A stretch of DNA of 64,000 bases from Strongylocentrotus purpuratus (GCF_000002235.5 NW_022145610.1:34125807-34189806); one strand, 5' to 3'; counted from the first letter of the stretch, positions 1-14,700 are shown. The notes: generated from the letters alone by a model not told the origin. Made by a program: numbers and translations.

Positions 1-2320
1 CTGCTGGAATTAGGCATCGCCCAACGATTAGGTGGGTGCCCGGGCGCGAATTTTTTTTTCCCAAACAGGTTTACCTACGAGAGTATAATCCTGCCTCCTG
101 ATTGGTTCAGAGGTATACGCATCATGAATATTCATGACTGGGCTGAAAGATACTAGTAGTATTACGCATGCGCGTGACACCAGGCGAAGCTGCTCATGCA
201 GCTCATCGAAATCCAAGTTTGAGTTCGTTGATGCAGCGCAGCTATAGTACGTAGGCTATACACTGCATGCATGGATATGCATGCGCAGTGATTGGCTCTA
301 AGTTATAACTTTTACATGAGCTATAGTATTATGGCGGAGTCTACAAGTACAACTCTCTGCAATTTTGGTCGCTCTAAAGAAGAGAATACCGATTTCTTCT
401 GCAAGAACCATACAAGTCTTTATGTAAGTACCACAATATTATTGTGAAATTGTAAATCGGCCCATCCCATTTTTATTTTAATGCTTTGAAATTGTCAGTA
501 TATAGTGTCAGTAGGTTATGTTATTATGTATTCTGAATTAGTCTCAAAAGCAGTGACACATGCATGCAATATAATTTATATGGAGTCTCAAATTTAGTTG
601 ACAGAGGCAGTGAAATAAATGTGTGTGGGGATTGTATCTTAATAACAGAAAATGTAAAATCATATCCTGTGCATGTCATATCAAGTTTAAATTCATGAAA
701 GTAGGTCAAAGGTTATGAACCTGCTGTTTGTATTTATTGTTGAAAGCTCAAATTAATGCAATGAAATGGATGTCCTTTAAATATTGTTTTGATTCTGATT
801 TAAGTAAGATAATCTTGAGAAAAGAAGTTTGAAGATATAAAGATTGAAAAGGACTTAGTCAGATATTCATGTTTAAATAAGAGATGAACCAGTGTAATGT
901 GCACTTGGTATGCATATTAATAATAAAAGCTTGTCTTTGACATGTGTGTAGAGCCTGTATATATTACTTTATGTCCTTTGTTTTCTTTGGCCAGGTTCAT
1001 CTGTCACAAAGGAACCAGAACCACTGATATGTTTGTTTGTTTTGTTTTATTTCCACTTTTTCATATCAATACAAAGAAACATACAAATAAATATAATGAA
1101 TAACATGTAAGTTTGACAAAATTTGTTTCTAGTTAAAATAAAAGTTTCATACAAAAGGAAAAAGCAGGAGACCACATGTCGTAAGCGTAAATGCTTGAAC
1201 ATGACCGTGGCCTCTGCCGAGTAAACAAAATAAAAGAACAACCCATGCAACTGCATTGTATTCAATGTTAAATAAGATATAATTGAAGTGATTAAAAGTG
1301 AGCATGGCTGAATTAATTTTGAGTGAAAATAACAAAACAAATTTAGTGAAATATTTCGTGTTGAGAAGTGCATTTGTGCAAGGTGCAAAAATTAGCTTGG
1401 TGGAACAAAAAAGAGACTAATACCGTGATATTAATTGTGTGCTGGTTTCAGTTACGGGTGATAATATTAAATGTTTGTCAAGATATCATGCTCAGAGCAA
1501 CACAGTGGCTTTGACCCACATCCAACCATCTCATGTCGGACCATCCTGATAAGATAATTCATACCCCTTGTGTGTGTCTATTGTGTATTCTTGACAGCTA
1601 GTGTGTGCATTTGTTGCTTATGTGTTTGTAAATACATGAGGGTGGGTGGGTGTGTGTTTATAGAGAGAGAGAGCGAGAGAGAGAAAGAGAGAGAGAGAGA
1701 AAGATAGTGTTTGTATGTATAGCCTATGTGTGAAATTGGAATATTAGTGTGTGTACTGTAAGTGAACTCTTTGAGAAAAAAAATCCGCAGTGTAAAACTA
1801 TATAAACCAAGCACCAGAATAACCAGAAATGTTCACAAACAAACAGACCCCCCCCCCCTTCCCCCAATAAAAATCCCCTCGCACCACAGCTAGCTCACGT
1901 ACATTTTGTACACCTAAATGGCCAGCAAAACTGAAGTCCACGCGCATGCGTAATACATATACTAGGTACTGCAGCTCAGCCACAGTGCTGTGAACTCAGC
2001 TCGTGAATATTCATGACGCGTATACCTCTGAACCAATCAGGAGGCAGGATTTTACTCTCATAGGTAAACCTGTTTGGGAAAAAAAAATTCGCTGCCCGGG
2101 CGCCGACCGCCCATGCACCGAGCGTATTTTGGGCGGCGAGTGAAAAGTGAGCAGGCGCCGCCCAAATTTTAACTCCGCGCTAAAACTTCAGCGGCGACCG
2201 AGCGATGCCCTAAAAACGAGCGGAGCCTGGGCGGCCGCCGCTCGGTGGCCGGCCAGCCGCCGGGCAGAATTGGTTAAAAACTCGCCGAGCAGGCTACTTT
2301 TGGGTAATGTGACTATAGCA
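1..2320. mobile_element. Terminal-inverted-repeat DNA element, left end cut by the window
   Basis: Bases 1-220 and about 1925-2290 are inverted copies of each other: a G/C-rich 'gcccgggcgc' end, then a T-run, then 'aaacaggttt', a shared 'ccaatcaggaggcaggat' block and 'gaatattcatga'. The far right end (2280-2320) is the same as both ends of the small element at 11997-12290, so the true left tip should lie roughly 60-80 bases outside the window. The interior (230-1900) holds only a possible mini-gene (331-1027), a GA microsatellite near 1661-1703 and AT-rich DNA. No transposase is visible, so it is probably non-autonomous. The superfamily is not identified. Confidence 0.6.
331..1027 (+). CDS. 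Possible two-exon mini-ORF inside the terminal element
   Basis: An ATG at 331 opens 31 codons (MAESTSTTLCNFGRSK...) that run straight into a strong donor, TAT|GTAAGTACC, at 423. A pyrimidine-rich acceptor (tttgttttctttggccag) ends at 994, and the same phase continues for 10 codons to a TGA at 1025-1027. The result is 41 residues with no recognised domain. It may be the decayed 5' exon of a transposase or a chance spliced ORF. Only the splice-site quality and phase match support it. Confidence 0.25.
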
Positions 2321-2381
2321 TAACTTACTTAGCGTTAGTTTTGGCGATAATGGAAAATTATTTTTGGTTATCACTGCCTAC

Positions 2382-2519
2382 CTGCACATAATCTTCCAGA
2401 GCTCCCAGTAGAGTCTACATATCCCGAGAGACAAACACAGTTATATCCACCGACTGTGTTCGTGCATCGGGCGAACAGAGAGCATTCATTTAAGGACGAA
2501 TTACTGCATTCGTCGATAT
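2382..2519 (-). CDS. Gene A exon 19: calcium-binding EGF domain
   Basis: Phase 1-1, 138 bases. Begins after acceptor TTTAG and ends GTGCAG|GTAGGC. It reads (D)IDECSN...NEC...ARC with [10 protein letters not shown] (the CxNx4YxC hydroxylation/Ca2+ consensus) and a final LCA, giving all six cysteines. It differs from gene B exon 19 at 4 of 138 bases by hand count. It is the last gene A exon in the window. Confidence 0.88.
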
Positions 2520-5500
2520 CTAAATGTATAAAGAACGTGATCATAAAGACTGTCAAAACTCAACTAAAGTTTTTTTTTTCTTCAATAGCTCATGCATTAC
2601 CTTCTTAAAATAATACTATGTCTATATATATAGCGCAACTATTATCCAAATAAACTCTGATGCACTTGATACAAGGTTTCATATTATTACCTCGGCTGCA
2701 GCTGAGCCGCCAAGAAAATGCGCTAAAGCATTCAAGGAAATTCATCCTACCGGGTACCTATATACTTTATCTGGGTGGAGAGTGGCAAATGTAGATTAAC
2801 GTCTTGACAAAGGACATAAGTGCTGAGACTGGACTCACGAACCATGTGATCTACAGTCCGGAGGTATATCCACTAGACCAGGACACCTCTACTACGTGGA
2901 ATAAAAAATACTGTACATAATATAAATTATAAAACAATTATAAAATAAGCAGAGCATATTGGGAGAAATGGCAAAGGGGCAAGGCCTATCCAATGCCGAT
3001 CCCAGCGAGAATGGAGTAGTAAATACAAAAACGACAAAATAAAACAACAAAGATAGTCAGTGGAGATATATCTTTAGCTAAGTTAGCTTCTGAATCTTTA
3101 AATGGGCATCATTATCTTACCAATACAGACCGTTCCTTGCCCATCTGTCGGATCCCCTTGATCTCCAAAGCCAGACAGACAGGAGCACTGGTAGGAACCA
3201 ATCGTGTTGTTGCAAGTAGAATATACAGAGCAAGCGGAGTATTCCATTTCATCGCATTCATCCAAATCTGAGACAGGAAGATGGGTTTTCTATATGTCAT
3301 TGGACCGTTTATTAAATAACTCTTTAAAAAACACAATCGCGAAAAATCAACCTCAGGCAATTTCATTACAATGACGTATTGCCTAGTCCGGGCCAAACAA
3401 TAGGATATATTGAGAACGTTACCCTTGCATAATGATGTGTCCAACAATCATGGAAAAGAGGTCTACGTTATGAAAAAGTAGGAACAATATTAGGACCTAC
3501 ATCAATGAAAACCGGTTGCATTATCTACAGGTTTCACTTTTATAATTCTGCTTTAATTCGTAACTAATAACATACGTAACTAAGAAATAATGCCCTTAAA
3601 AGCAGAATATTGATCGTGATTTCGAACCCTGAACCTTCAAGTGTCCAGACTCGCTAACCACAGAGCCATGGCCCATCGCATACCTTGAACAACGATAGAG
3701 TTAACATCCACGGTGTAAGATGTGTATCCAGACGACAGATCTTGGGCGGCGAAATAGACATCATCCGTCATAAGATCATAAATCATGACGTCATCCGGTG
3801 TACTGCCTGCATCGAGAACGATTTCTATCCCTACTCCGAGACTTCCATTGAAGGACTTGATTTCGACACTGAATACGGAGTCAACAAAGATCTCCCATCT
3901 TGATAACCGATGAAAGATCTGAAGGAATTAAGCGGGCAAATAATGAGCATTCCATTTATGGCATTTTTAAAAGTAAACATAAGTTTGATTTTTTTTCCCC
4001 GTCTTTATATGACAAATCCAAGGAAAATCGGAAAATAATTAAAGGCACCGTTTAACAATGTTAAATCTGAGATACATGGTCCTAAGTGTTATTGATGTCT
4101 GTGATATGGTATAATATTGAAGCCCTAAAAAAGGTTGTGCTTCAAAATGATCACGAAGTGCCTCGAAAAGTAAAAATCTTTGAGTGACTGGTTTTACCAT
4201 GATCATTTTCCCTCAATACTCTAGTGTTATAATAGCCGTTAGGCAAACGAAAAATGAAATTTCGATTTCCAGTCATAAATATCTTGATAATCAGAGAGGC
4301 GATCGGCTTGTAAAAGCCATGGGATTCCTGATTGACCTTAAGTTATAATTATGATTGCAGCATGAGCTAAATGCAGGATTTCGTTTCAGAATTTCAGGCA
4401 ATGTTACTGAGTCTTTTAAACGAATAATCAAACAGCATATTGAATTGTAATGGTAAAAAGCAATTGCATGCCTAGTAAACAGTAGATGATACTGCATATT
4501 TCTCTGAACACTTTAATTCTGCCTTTCCAAAAATAATGCATAATACCGTAAATGTAGCGTTTGAAAGTGGCGGATTTCTGTTTAAGCTATGTTTGTGTGT
4601 ATGTGTAGTGGTGGTTATTTTACCTGACTGCCAAGAAAGCAAAATGCTTGTTAGTAAGCAACCATAAGACCGACGGCTTTAGGTCCCCTCCGAGAGACCT
4701 GGTAAATAGGATTAATGCCTTACCAAAGGGCACTAGCGCATCTCCTTGGTTTCGAACCTGGGTCACCGGACTACGAGACCACTGCTCTACCAACTGAGCT
4801 ATCTCGCCTCCTAAAAGTAAAGCGTTAGTCTTCTGATTGATTGATTGATTTTTTTATTTTGTTGAATTAGAATGTAATAAGATGAATGTTTTCTTACCGC
4901 ATACTCTAGTTCTCCTCTGATTATTTCATCAATTGATTTGAAAGTGCCAGGGTATATTGCAAGTGACCCGTTGACCTCCGTAATTTGAAACCACATGTCG
5001 AATCGTCTCGGAACTGAACAAAAGAAAGATTATTAATTGCCAAACATAAAAATAACAACAACATGAAAAATAATAATAATAATAATGATAATAATCATAA
5101 TAATCATAATCGTATAATAATGATAATAATCATAATAATACTAATGTAAAGTTTACCCATGAAGCCTGTCCTGGCAAACCTTCGACTAAGAATTGAGGAA
5201 ATGCTATGCTTTCCGGGTTTTCTCCTCCTTCCGTATCTGAATTATTTACTGTATACTCTATGTTGAAATAATTGTTACATATATCATGTATATATACATT
5301 GTGTTTCATATTGTACTGTTGAGAAGGAAATAAATGTTAATAAATACAAATACAAATACAAAAATACAAATATTTATATGCGTTGGTGTAGGTGTTTTTT
5401 ACACCTATAGTGCGGATTATTATGTTATAACACCAAAACCGAGTAGCTATATAATTCCAACAGGCATTATATAATTTCCTACCTATCAAATGAAGTTGTA

Positions 5501-8500
5501 TTTTCATTTGATAATACTAACTTTGACAACCTTCTTCTGTTCTGATCCGACCGTGTCCACAGCTGCACAGCCCATCTTTGCAAACCTCATTCTTTGCACA
5601 TTGGTCTGATGTGGAACAAATGGTTTTACCTGCGATAAGAAAAGAAAATCAGTTCCAGTGTCTTTTCTGCGTGTCAATGGACTATTAATATTTTGGACTA
5701 ATAAGGTCTATTAGAATTCGTTTAAGACATTGGTATAAGTACTACATGATGGCCCTGTATTAATCTTAATAATAACTTAAGCATTCGAGGAATCAACCTG
5801 CCTAGTATCCCTTCACTTCACCTCGGCGGAGAGTGGCAAATGTAGATTAATGTATTGCTAGAGAACATTAGTGACTTTGCAGGAATTCGAACCCCGTATT
5901 ATAAGCCACAAAGACTGGTGATTTATCCTCTATACCTAGACACTTTCACTGCTAGTCTTAACATGCATCGATGCATCAAACCTTGGTTTTTATGCTCTCT
6001 TCAACCTACTCTTATCGCAGTGGCGCCCTTCATATTCTGCGGTGCATGTACAGAAATAGCCCGTTATTATGTCCGAGCAAGTCGCTCCATTGTTGCAAGG
6101 GTCACTGTCACATTCGTTGATATCTGTGGGGTAATAGGACAGTTCATCATGTCACAAAGGTTTATCAAATATTTATTTGTTTTTATGCAATTATACCTTT
6201 TAATTTATGAAGATGGATGTATAAACTTTAATTTGACATGTTATCTTTTGGACAAATCAGGTGATAATTATATCACACAACGTGAAAAGAGTTTTTTTTT
6301 AATGATAGATAAGGTTCTGTTCATTACATTACACTGTGAAGAAGAAATGACTTTCAGAAGGCGAAAGAAAAGGTTGATGATGTAGCCCTAAGAATTGGTC
6401 GCTATGGGTCATCTTTAATTCTTCCCCACGATGTGAAGTAGGCTTATACCAATTGGCATTTGAAAAGCTATGTTATTATAGGGGAACTTAAGGTTATTTA
6501 AATGTAATTCGTCAAATAGTCTCAAACAACATACTTCTGCTTCGCTACCTAATATTGATTGCATATGATGCCCGGCTGTATTTGGACGTGAAACGTTTTA
6601 AAATTAAATGTCCTATTTCCTGTTCTTTTTGACAAATAAACTCAAGTGAAATTAAATCAGATCAAATCAAATCAAATCCTGATGGTGCAATGCCTGCAAG
6701 ATAAACAAACTCTTACTCGAGCAAAAATGTTGATAATTTATTTTGTATATTTTTCACTAACCTTTGTCACATGTTTGTCGCCTATAATCTCTGGTTTGTA
6801 GTCGATACCTAGGCTATATACAAAAGATAGTCACAGATGAAAAAAAAGTAAATAATATCTTCCGAATACCCAATTATCTATAACAAGTGAGTACAATAAA
6901 AAGAATGCGATACCAGGAAAACTTCCAACACGATTTCAGAGACTTTCAAACTTCAACCTAAGGCACTTTTAATAGCCTTATATATACATAAGGATTTGAT
7001 ACATTTAATACATTTGAGGATTTCTATTATCATTACAATAGTGTATAGAGATTACCCTTAAGCTGGTTTTTTTTTTAAATTCTGATCATCTTATACCATT
7101 TATTCATACTTTGCCTCTCGATATTTAAGATATGAAATATATATTACAAATACTTAAGCTAAACCTCGTTTCGAATACACAATGTTATTTTCCCAAATAC
7201 ACATCATTCTATATTTTGGTGATAGCATAAATGTACATATTTCATTCAAAATATCTTCCGTACAAATATTCTAGACTTTAAAAACCTTTGTCAATGGTTT
7301 ACTTTATTGTAAGTAGAATAAACACTTGTATTTTATGTTACACTCTCATGTGACTGCGTCATGACCTGGGTTTGAAATGTTTACATCTTTTTTCTTGTTG
7401 TTACTACCATTACTTTGAATCAAGAGGAGTCAGATACTTGTACATATGCACAACCAATGAAGTCTCAATTACCCCGCCTTGAAAATACATTATTTTCAAG
7501 GTTTGTAAGCTGGTAAATAACGAAAAACAATTTGGTTCAACTTACGAAAATTACAGGACAATGGTCCTGGAACATTCGCCAACCACCAACACTAGCTAAC
7601 TCCGTCTCGTTGAAGCCGGGAAGAGAATCAAAATACTAAAGTAGAATCATATAATTTAGAAAAAAAAGAAACATTAAGATCATTCCTTTTTGCAATTTCA
7701 AATGTATTATTTTCCGCATGATTGATGGATCATTCGTAAGTCTTATACTGGTACAATATTTAATATTATGATTTAATATTCAAAATCGTAAAATGATATG
7801 AGAGAATTCAAATCGTTATCCTCTGTTACTTGCCTCTTTCACAATTAAAAATTTGGTTTTATTCAATGGAATAATGCATTACCATCTTCTTTATCTGTTT
7901 TCATTTTACGCCAATAACTGGACAACTAACAGATATAGTGTTATCATGTACAAATATTAAAACAATATTAATTATAACAACAGTGATAACATATGGCTCC
8001 GAATAGTCTTATTGGACAACGCCCCCTATCGTCAGAGTCCAGCAGCCTAACATGTTAGCCCATGGACTTTTACCCCCCAAAATCGTTAAAAATTCATTTT
8101 TTGTTTAAACGAAAAGCACATCCGCCCGACGTCGTTGACACCAGCTCTTTCATTAGAAACCTCATGTCCCATTGACTTTTGAAAGTTTACCCACCGTAAT
8201 TTGGCCAAATAAGGTCGCCAGCTCGCCATTGCCTATATAACACATGTGCAACAAGTCGAACTGTGGACGCAATTTGCCACTCGATTGTAAGGTTATAAGT
8301 CAAGCATACGAAGGATAACAAGCATTAATTATCATAGATCAGTCTCACTCCCCCTCCCCCAACACACCATTTCCGCACAACCGGTTGACCCAATGGCATA
8401 TACACCCTGCAACATAATGGAACATTCTAGTTTGGTAGTGCCGTCGAACTAGCTACGTTTGTGCTGGAAAAATGGTTCAGCGAGCGAAAATGAGACAACC

Positions 8501-11500
8501 GGAGCAATATGTAACAATAATAACAAATAAAGTAATAATGATAATACCATTACTTATAATAATACAATAATTGGGTCTTATTTTCCCTCGGTAGCCACAT
8601 CAATATTAATACTCTTCTTTCTCAACGATTCCCAGGTACCCATTTACACCTGTGTGGATAATTGAAATATGACCTTAGTGCCTGGCTGGGTTCCGAACAC
8701 TCGGCACATCATGAAAATTAAAATTGTCTTCGACATTGAACTTTAAATCTTTGTCGGCACCTGATATTGTTCCGGCAGTGGTTCATCAAGTTTTATGTTA
8801 CTACAGAAGGCAGGTCTGCCTTCCACACCACAGAGCAGTTCGCGTGGCTTCTCACAGTACGGGCTTAGGGACAACCCTCTTCATGACAGACCGCGAAAAA
8901 GAAAGTAAAAGAACTTCAAATGACTAGCAATATAAAGTTAAAACTAGAAACGTTTAATGGATTATAATGGCCTGGGATCATATTTTAAAGTCATTTTTTA
9001 TTCAGTTTCTCAGTTTTGCTCACATGAAATATAATACTAATTATTTCAAATTGAGTACAAATGAAAATTAAACTGCTTTGGTTTGCTTGTAGTTACATGT
9101 AAATATATAACTAGGTTGAATTGAAATTCAGTATACAAAGTAGCCCGATTAAAAAACAACGCTGGTTGGTTGGCATAGTTATACCTCTTTATTTATGTAT
9201 CAAATGTTATCATTAGTATGAAATAACATATACGCAATTGCTGTGTATCTATATGTAACTCAATATTACACACAAAAGACCAAATTACGTTTAAAAATTT
9301 GTGTTTATCAGACGCTCCTCGTTCTTTTCTTTGTTTTCTACTCGGGTTTTCCCTCTGTTTTCTTACCTGTTTCTCTGAGTGTCCATCCACCATTTACAAC
9401 TCTTGTTGACGAAGCCACACCCGAGGTCACGACCCCAAGTGAATGGGTCAGCAAGGTCATAGTTCGCCTTATACCATCCGGTATCTTCGAGGAATGCCAA
9501 AGTGAAACGAGAGAATTTTCGCCCCTTAGCGAAACCCGGCCCCATTGACTCGGTCTAGCAAACAAAAGGTTGAAAGTTGGGTGCTAGTTATTACGCTGGC
9601 GAAGTTGGGTATATGTAGCCTAAACGACTAAGATACACCAGAACAAAGGTGCCCATACAGGTGTTGAACCAAGAGGGTGGCAGAAAGTAGGGATGTTTTA
9701 ACCTAGCGGTATCGGAACATACGGGTGTCAGCAAATATGGGTGTCGGTGTTGGAACATAAGAGTGTTGAACATGAGGGGTTGAAACATAGGGAAACAGAC
9801 CACGTAATTGATGGAACATAGAGATATCGGATGAGCGGGACACAGGGGTGTTGTAAGGCCAAATTACAAAAAAAACATGTTTAGCGTCCCGTTTTTTCGA
9901 AAAATAGGAAGGAGGAGGCCCTTCATTTTTTTTCTATCAAAATGGCCGCTAGGTACATTTCCCCTGACAGTCGGTCTATTTTTCAAGATGGCCGTCGACA
10001 TTTTTTTTTTTAAAATCAGAAATAGATCTATTTTAGCAGTGTTTTTCATGTTTTTTTTCTTTAAAAAAAAAAGAAAAAAAAGAAGAAAATTCAACAACAA
10101 AAATAATAAAATAGGAGGCGGCCCCCCAAAAGGAAGCGGGCGAGGACGCTAAACATGTTTATTTTTTTAATGGCCTAACATTCGGATGTCAATTTCAGAA
10201 AATTGGGTGTCGGGACATTGTGACAAATGCAACAGAAATATTCTGAACCCTGTGTTATCTCTAATATTGTTGTATCTTTGGAGATAAGATAAAGTTGGTA
10301 TTCTGAACACTGTTGTATCTTTTGTGTTATCTTTTGTTGTATATTTTCTCTTATCTCTTCAGCCGCGCCTAGCGCCTGCGCTCATACTTTGGTGCGCTTG
10401 TAATTGTGCGTATTATTAATAAAAATGGCGGTTAATCCTCATTTGCATATGCGCACGAGATAATATGTCGAGATAATTGGTATTTTCTGAAAGTTGTTGT
10501 ATCTTTTATCTCATCTTTATCTTGCATGGTATTTACAACAATATTTACAACAGGTAGGGGGTTGTTGTATCTTTTAAGTTGATATAATGGCGGCAATCTT
10601 TCTTGCCCAGAACCAACTCAGTGCCAATAGACGAGTTAGAAGAAGGTTGTGTGTTGACTGGAGACATCACAGATGAGAAATTTCTAAGAAATTACATGCT
10701 AGGATATGACGATTTTAATGCTCTCATCTCTGTGATGTTTCTTGAAAGCGTGACTTGTATTCATGATCCACGTGTCACATGCACAGCGCATGATGAGGAC
10801 GCGCATATATTATAAGCGCTCAATTAACTAATTACGCCAAGATTAGTATGCGCTGGGCGCATCTTCAGTATGGTATAAAGTACTCCTATTGGTTGACCTA
10901 CTTATCATGCTTATATAAAAACAGATTTTGATTGGTAGGGTCAATACAAATGGGCGTGTCAACAGTGGTCAAAGATAAGATAAAGGCGGTCCTTCAAGAG
11001 ATAACACAGGGATAAAATGATGTTCAGAATACCAACTTACAACAATATTAGCGCTGTGTTATCTCTGGAAGATACAACAAAAGATAACACAAAACTTACA
11101 ACAATGTTCAGAATACCACCCCAAGGCTGTAACATCTTCAATTTCTCTATCTAAATTTAGATTATCATCATTCAATTACATAATTCTGTAGGGGAATACG
11201 AAAAATGAAAGGTACACCTTTGACAAACACATTTAAACAATCTTACCGGCATCAATCGGGCCTCAAAATGACTCAGAGCACTTCCAGATGGAAATCTTCC
11301 ATAATCGTCCTCCAGTTCGACTCCCTCAATTGTGTCACATCCGTAGTATTCACGAGCTTCTCTCTACAATGATGAAAACATAGCTATATCTTTGACCCTT
11401 TGATCTGAGCAGCATGTATGTGTGTGTTTGTCTATGTATACATGTTTGTCCATGTGTATATGTATATATAGTACAGTTTATATATACATGTATATATATA

Positions 11501-11687
11501 TATATATAGGCGTGAACAAAATGGTCTAGGAACGTGAGACGTAGCTGTACTTTACAATTTTATTACGAGCTTTCGGCTTGTGAGGCCTTCTTCAGGTTCT
11601 GAAGTGCAAACACATACAAAAACAAATACGCCTACATATTCTGGAACACCCGTTGTCATGTCAGAGTTGAGAATTCTCGCACTTTTA

Positions 11688-11724
<37 letters not shown>

Positions 11725-14700
11725 GTGGGTGCGTGTGTGTGTGTGTGTGTGTGTGTGTATACTGCGCAGATCACAGATAATACTCATCACACAATCATTG
11801 TGAAGAAATTGCATTGTCTATAAGTTTTTTTTATTGGATGATTATGTAGTAAATAGGAACGACAATGTGTAATGTGGTACTTGAAGCAACTTAGTCGTAA
11901 CAAATTTATGACGAAATCTTAACAAAGAAAAATATTTCTTCCATAGAGAAGGGCGTCTAATCGTCTATAAACATACATCCAATCATGATATCTAATGTTA
12001 TGGTCACATTACCCAAAAGTAGCCTGCTCGGCGGCCGAGCGGCGATTTTTTAACCAATTCTGCCCGCCGGCTGCCCGGCCACCGAGCGGCGGCCGCCCAG
12101 GCACCGCTCGTTTTTAGGGCATCGCTCGGTCGCCGCTGAAGTTTTAGCGCGGAGTTAAAATTTGGGCGGCGCCTGCTCACTTTTCAATCGCCGCCCGGGC
12201 ACCGACCTAATCGCTGAGCGATGCCTAATTCCAGCAGCGACCGAGCAGGCTACTGATCGGTCGGTCGCTGCTCTGATTTGTGACCATAGCTTAAGGTACA
12301 ATTATTGGTGCAAATTTTCTTCGGATGAAATGGAAATAAAGGATGATGGTTATCTCTCTCTCTCTCTCTCCCTCTCTCTCTTTGGACTCCTGAGATATTT
12401 AAAAAGGGGGTTATAACATTTCTTGAATATCATAGATAGGGGGTACATTGACCAGTGTTCCGGATTTAGGGGGATCTTCAAGGCAGGAAAAGCCCGCGAA
12501 AGGGGGTCCAGAAATCTTGGCAGTGCTGAAATAGGGGGTGCTTTCAAAGGGAGGGAACAAATATACGCGTACCCTAAATAACACTGAGCGAGGGGGCGGG
12601 TCTCATCTTTTTCATCAGCAGCACAATTATCATATTCATATTTATAATGATAATTATCAATATGGTCATCAGTATGAATACCAAAATCATCACCGTCAAC
12701 AATATCAACAACGTCATTATTAATACCACTCACATCATAAATCATCAATATTATTATTATCCGTCCTTCTAGCCGTGTCCGTAATCAGAATTACAGCACC
12801 TATGTGATAATTTGGAGTATTTTTAAAAAAAACTTACCACAAGGTTAGGTGTTACCATGATCGTCACATTTCGTTCTATTTGACCCCCACGGATATCCCA
12901 ATCTAGGGTTTGGGTTCGAGCTACACGATCACTCCATTGATAGAATCCCTCACTGTAAAATGAAGGAAACAGTTCAAACGAGGTATTTTTCTTTCATGAA
13001 ACAAGGAAACTAAATAAAGCGAAAGTATAGCGTGTACATGTGAGGGAGAGATAGAGAGAGAGAGAGAATGTGCCATCGGTGGATGTAATTAGTATAGAAA
13101 TTATACAGTGTCCCGCTAAGCATTGAATGTGTTGTCACAGGTTACTGTTTGAAAAGGTTGAGGCCACCATTGAAAGGAGAGTGGAATGGCATTACACCTG
13201 TTATAGACAGGGAGTTCTTTTGTAGATGACTGTATATAATGTACTGGAGTAACAATGGATAGGGGCCACATCCAATGAAGTTTTCTTGGTGTACAGAGGT
13301 CCTGGTGTACGTAGCAGCTTGCTTAAAGCCTCGGTCATAAATGCCATTACGAACTGCTACGAACGCCGTACGAACGATTTTTTAGACAATGGAAATTCGG
13401 GAAGACAATGGAAAAACAGGGAGATTCATACGAAATAATCTCTCGTACGAACCTTTGTGACCGCTGCATAAGCAATATAGCTGCTTGTCCATACATTGAA
13501 GAATACAAGTTGAGAAAGATGTACGTGACTTCTTGTTTTATAACTGTTGCTACATGAGAATTTGCAGCTTGAAGTAGAACCGATACTTTTTGAAATCATG
13601 AAATTGTATTCTTTTACTACATTGATGATTGTATAATCTGGTACTCTAATGAAGGGTGATTTTATTTCAAATGACAAATTGAAATACGAGGAAGGTATAA
13701 CATGTTGTTTTACCATTCGCTATCAATTATACTTTGGGCAAAGAACATTATGATGAAAGAAGAGGAAAATATTTACAATTTTAATTGATGCATGTTTCAC
13801 CTATAAGCTACAGTCCCATATACGTCCCGGACCGTCCCGGACCATCCCGGACCCCATCCGGGGTGATCCGGGATTCGGTCCGTGTTGACACCGTGTTGGC
13901 ACCGGGGTGGTCCTGGATGGTCCTGGATGGTCCTGGATGGTCCTGGATGGTCCTGGGCGGTCCGGGAGTCGACCCCGGATGTTTTTGACGGTCAAAAACT
14001 GCCGGGGTGGTCCGGGACGGTCCGGGACAATAGTTTGATCCGGGGTGATCCGTGTAGCCACCGTGCTGGGTCCGGGGTCATCCGTAGTGGCGCCGGGGCG
14101 GTCCGTGTTGATCCGTGGCAGTCCGGGAGTGAGTTATTGACCGCCCAGGACCATCCAGGACCATCCAGGACCATCCAGGACCACCCCGGTGCCAACACGG
14201 TGTCAACACGGACCGAATCCCGGATCACCCCGGATGGGGTCCGGGATTGTCGGGGACGGTCCGGGACATATATGGGACTGTAGCTTAAAAGCATCACACT
14301 TTTTTTGAACAAAACATCCCGGACCATCCCGGATCACCCCAGACCATGGTCCGGGATGGTCCGGAGTGGTCCGTGCTCGTCCGTGCTGGTCCGGCTTTAT
14401 ATGGGACTGGGGCTTTAAGCCCCAGTCCCGGACCATGGTCTGGGGTGATCCGGGATGGTCCGGGATGTTTTGTTCAAAAAAGTGTGATGCTTTAAAAGCT
14501 ACAGTCCCATATACGTCCCGGACCGTCCCGGACCATCCCGGACCCCATCCGGGGTGATCCGGGATTCGGTCCGTGTTGACACCGTGTTGGCACCGGGGTG
14601 GTCCTGGATGGTCCTGGATGGTCCTGGGCGGTCAATAACTCACTCCCGGACTGCCACGGATCAACACGGACCGCCCCGGCGCCACTACGGATGACCCCGG

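Noticed and set aside
1..2320. Gene A exons 20-25 to the left of exon 19
   Set aside because: No EGF, SEA or TM coding sequence is found in this interval on either strand; it is filled by the TIR element, so any such exons must lie outside the window.
3112..3447. Minus-strand ORF with [20 protein letters not shown] (and its twin at 42256-42600)
   Set aside because: Wrong frame over exon 18; the neighbouring frame gives the six-cysteine EGF with matching splice phases.
4735..4810. Possible tRNA gene
   Set aside because: A and B boxes are present but it is fused to a SINE body, repeated at the same place in gene B, and lacks a proper acceptor stem.
5855..6385. 176-codon plus-strand ORF
   Set aside because: It spans a SINE fragment and the exact complement of gene A exon 14; no domain.
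6840..7540. An extra coding exon between exons 12 and 13
   Set aside because: I first saw a phase conflict, but the TATATAG acceptor of exon 13 restores phase 0 in both genes; the intervening sequence is not conserved as coding.
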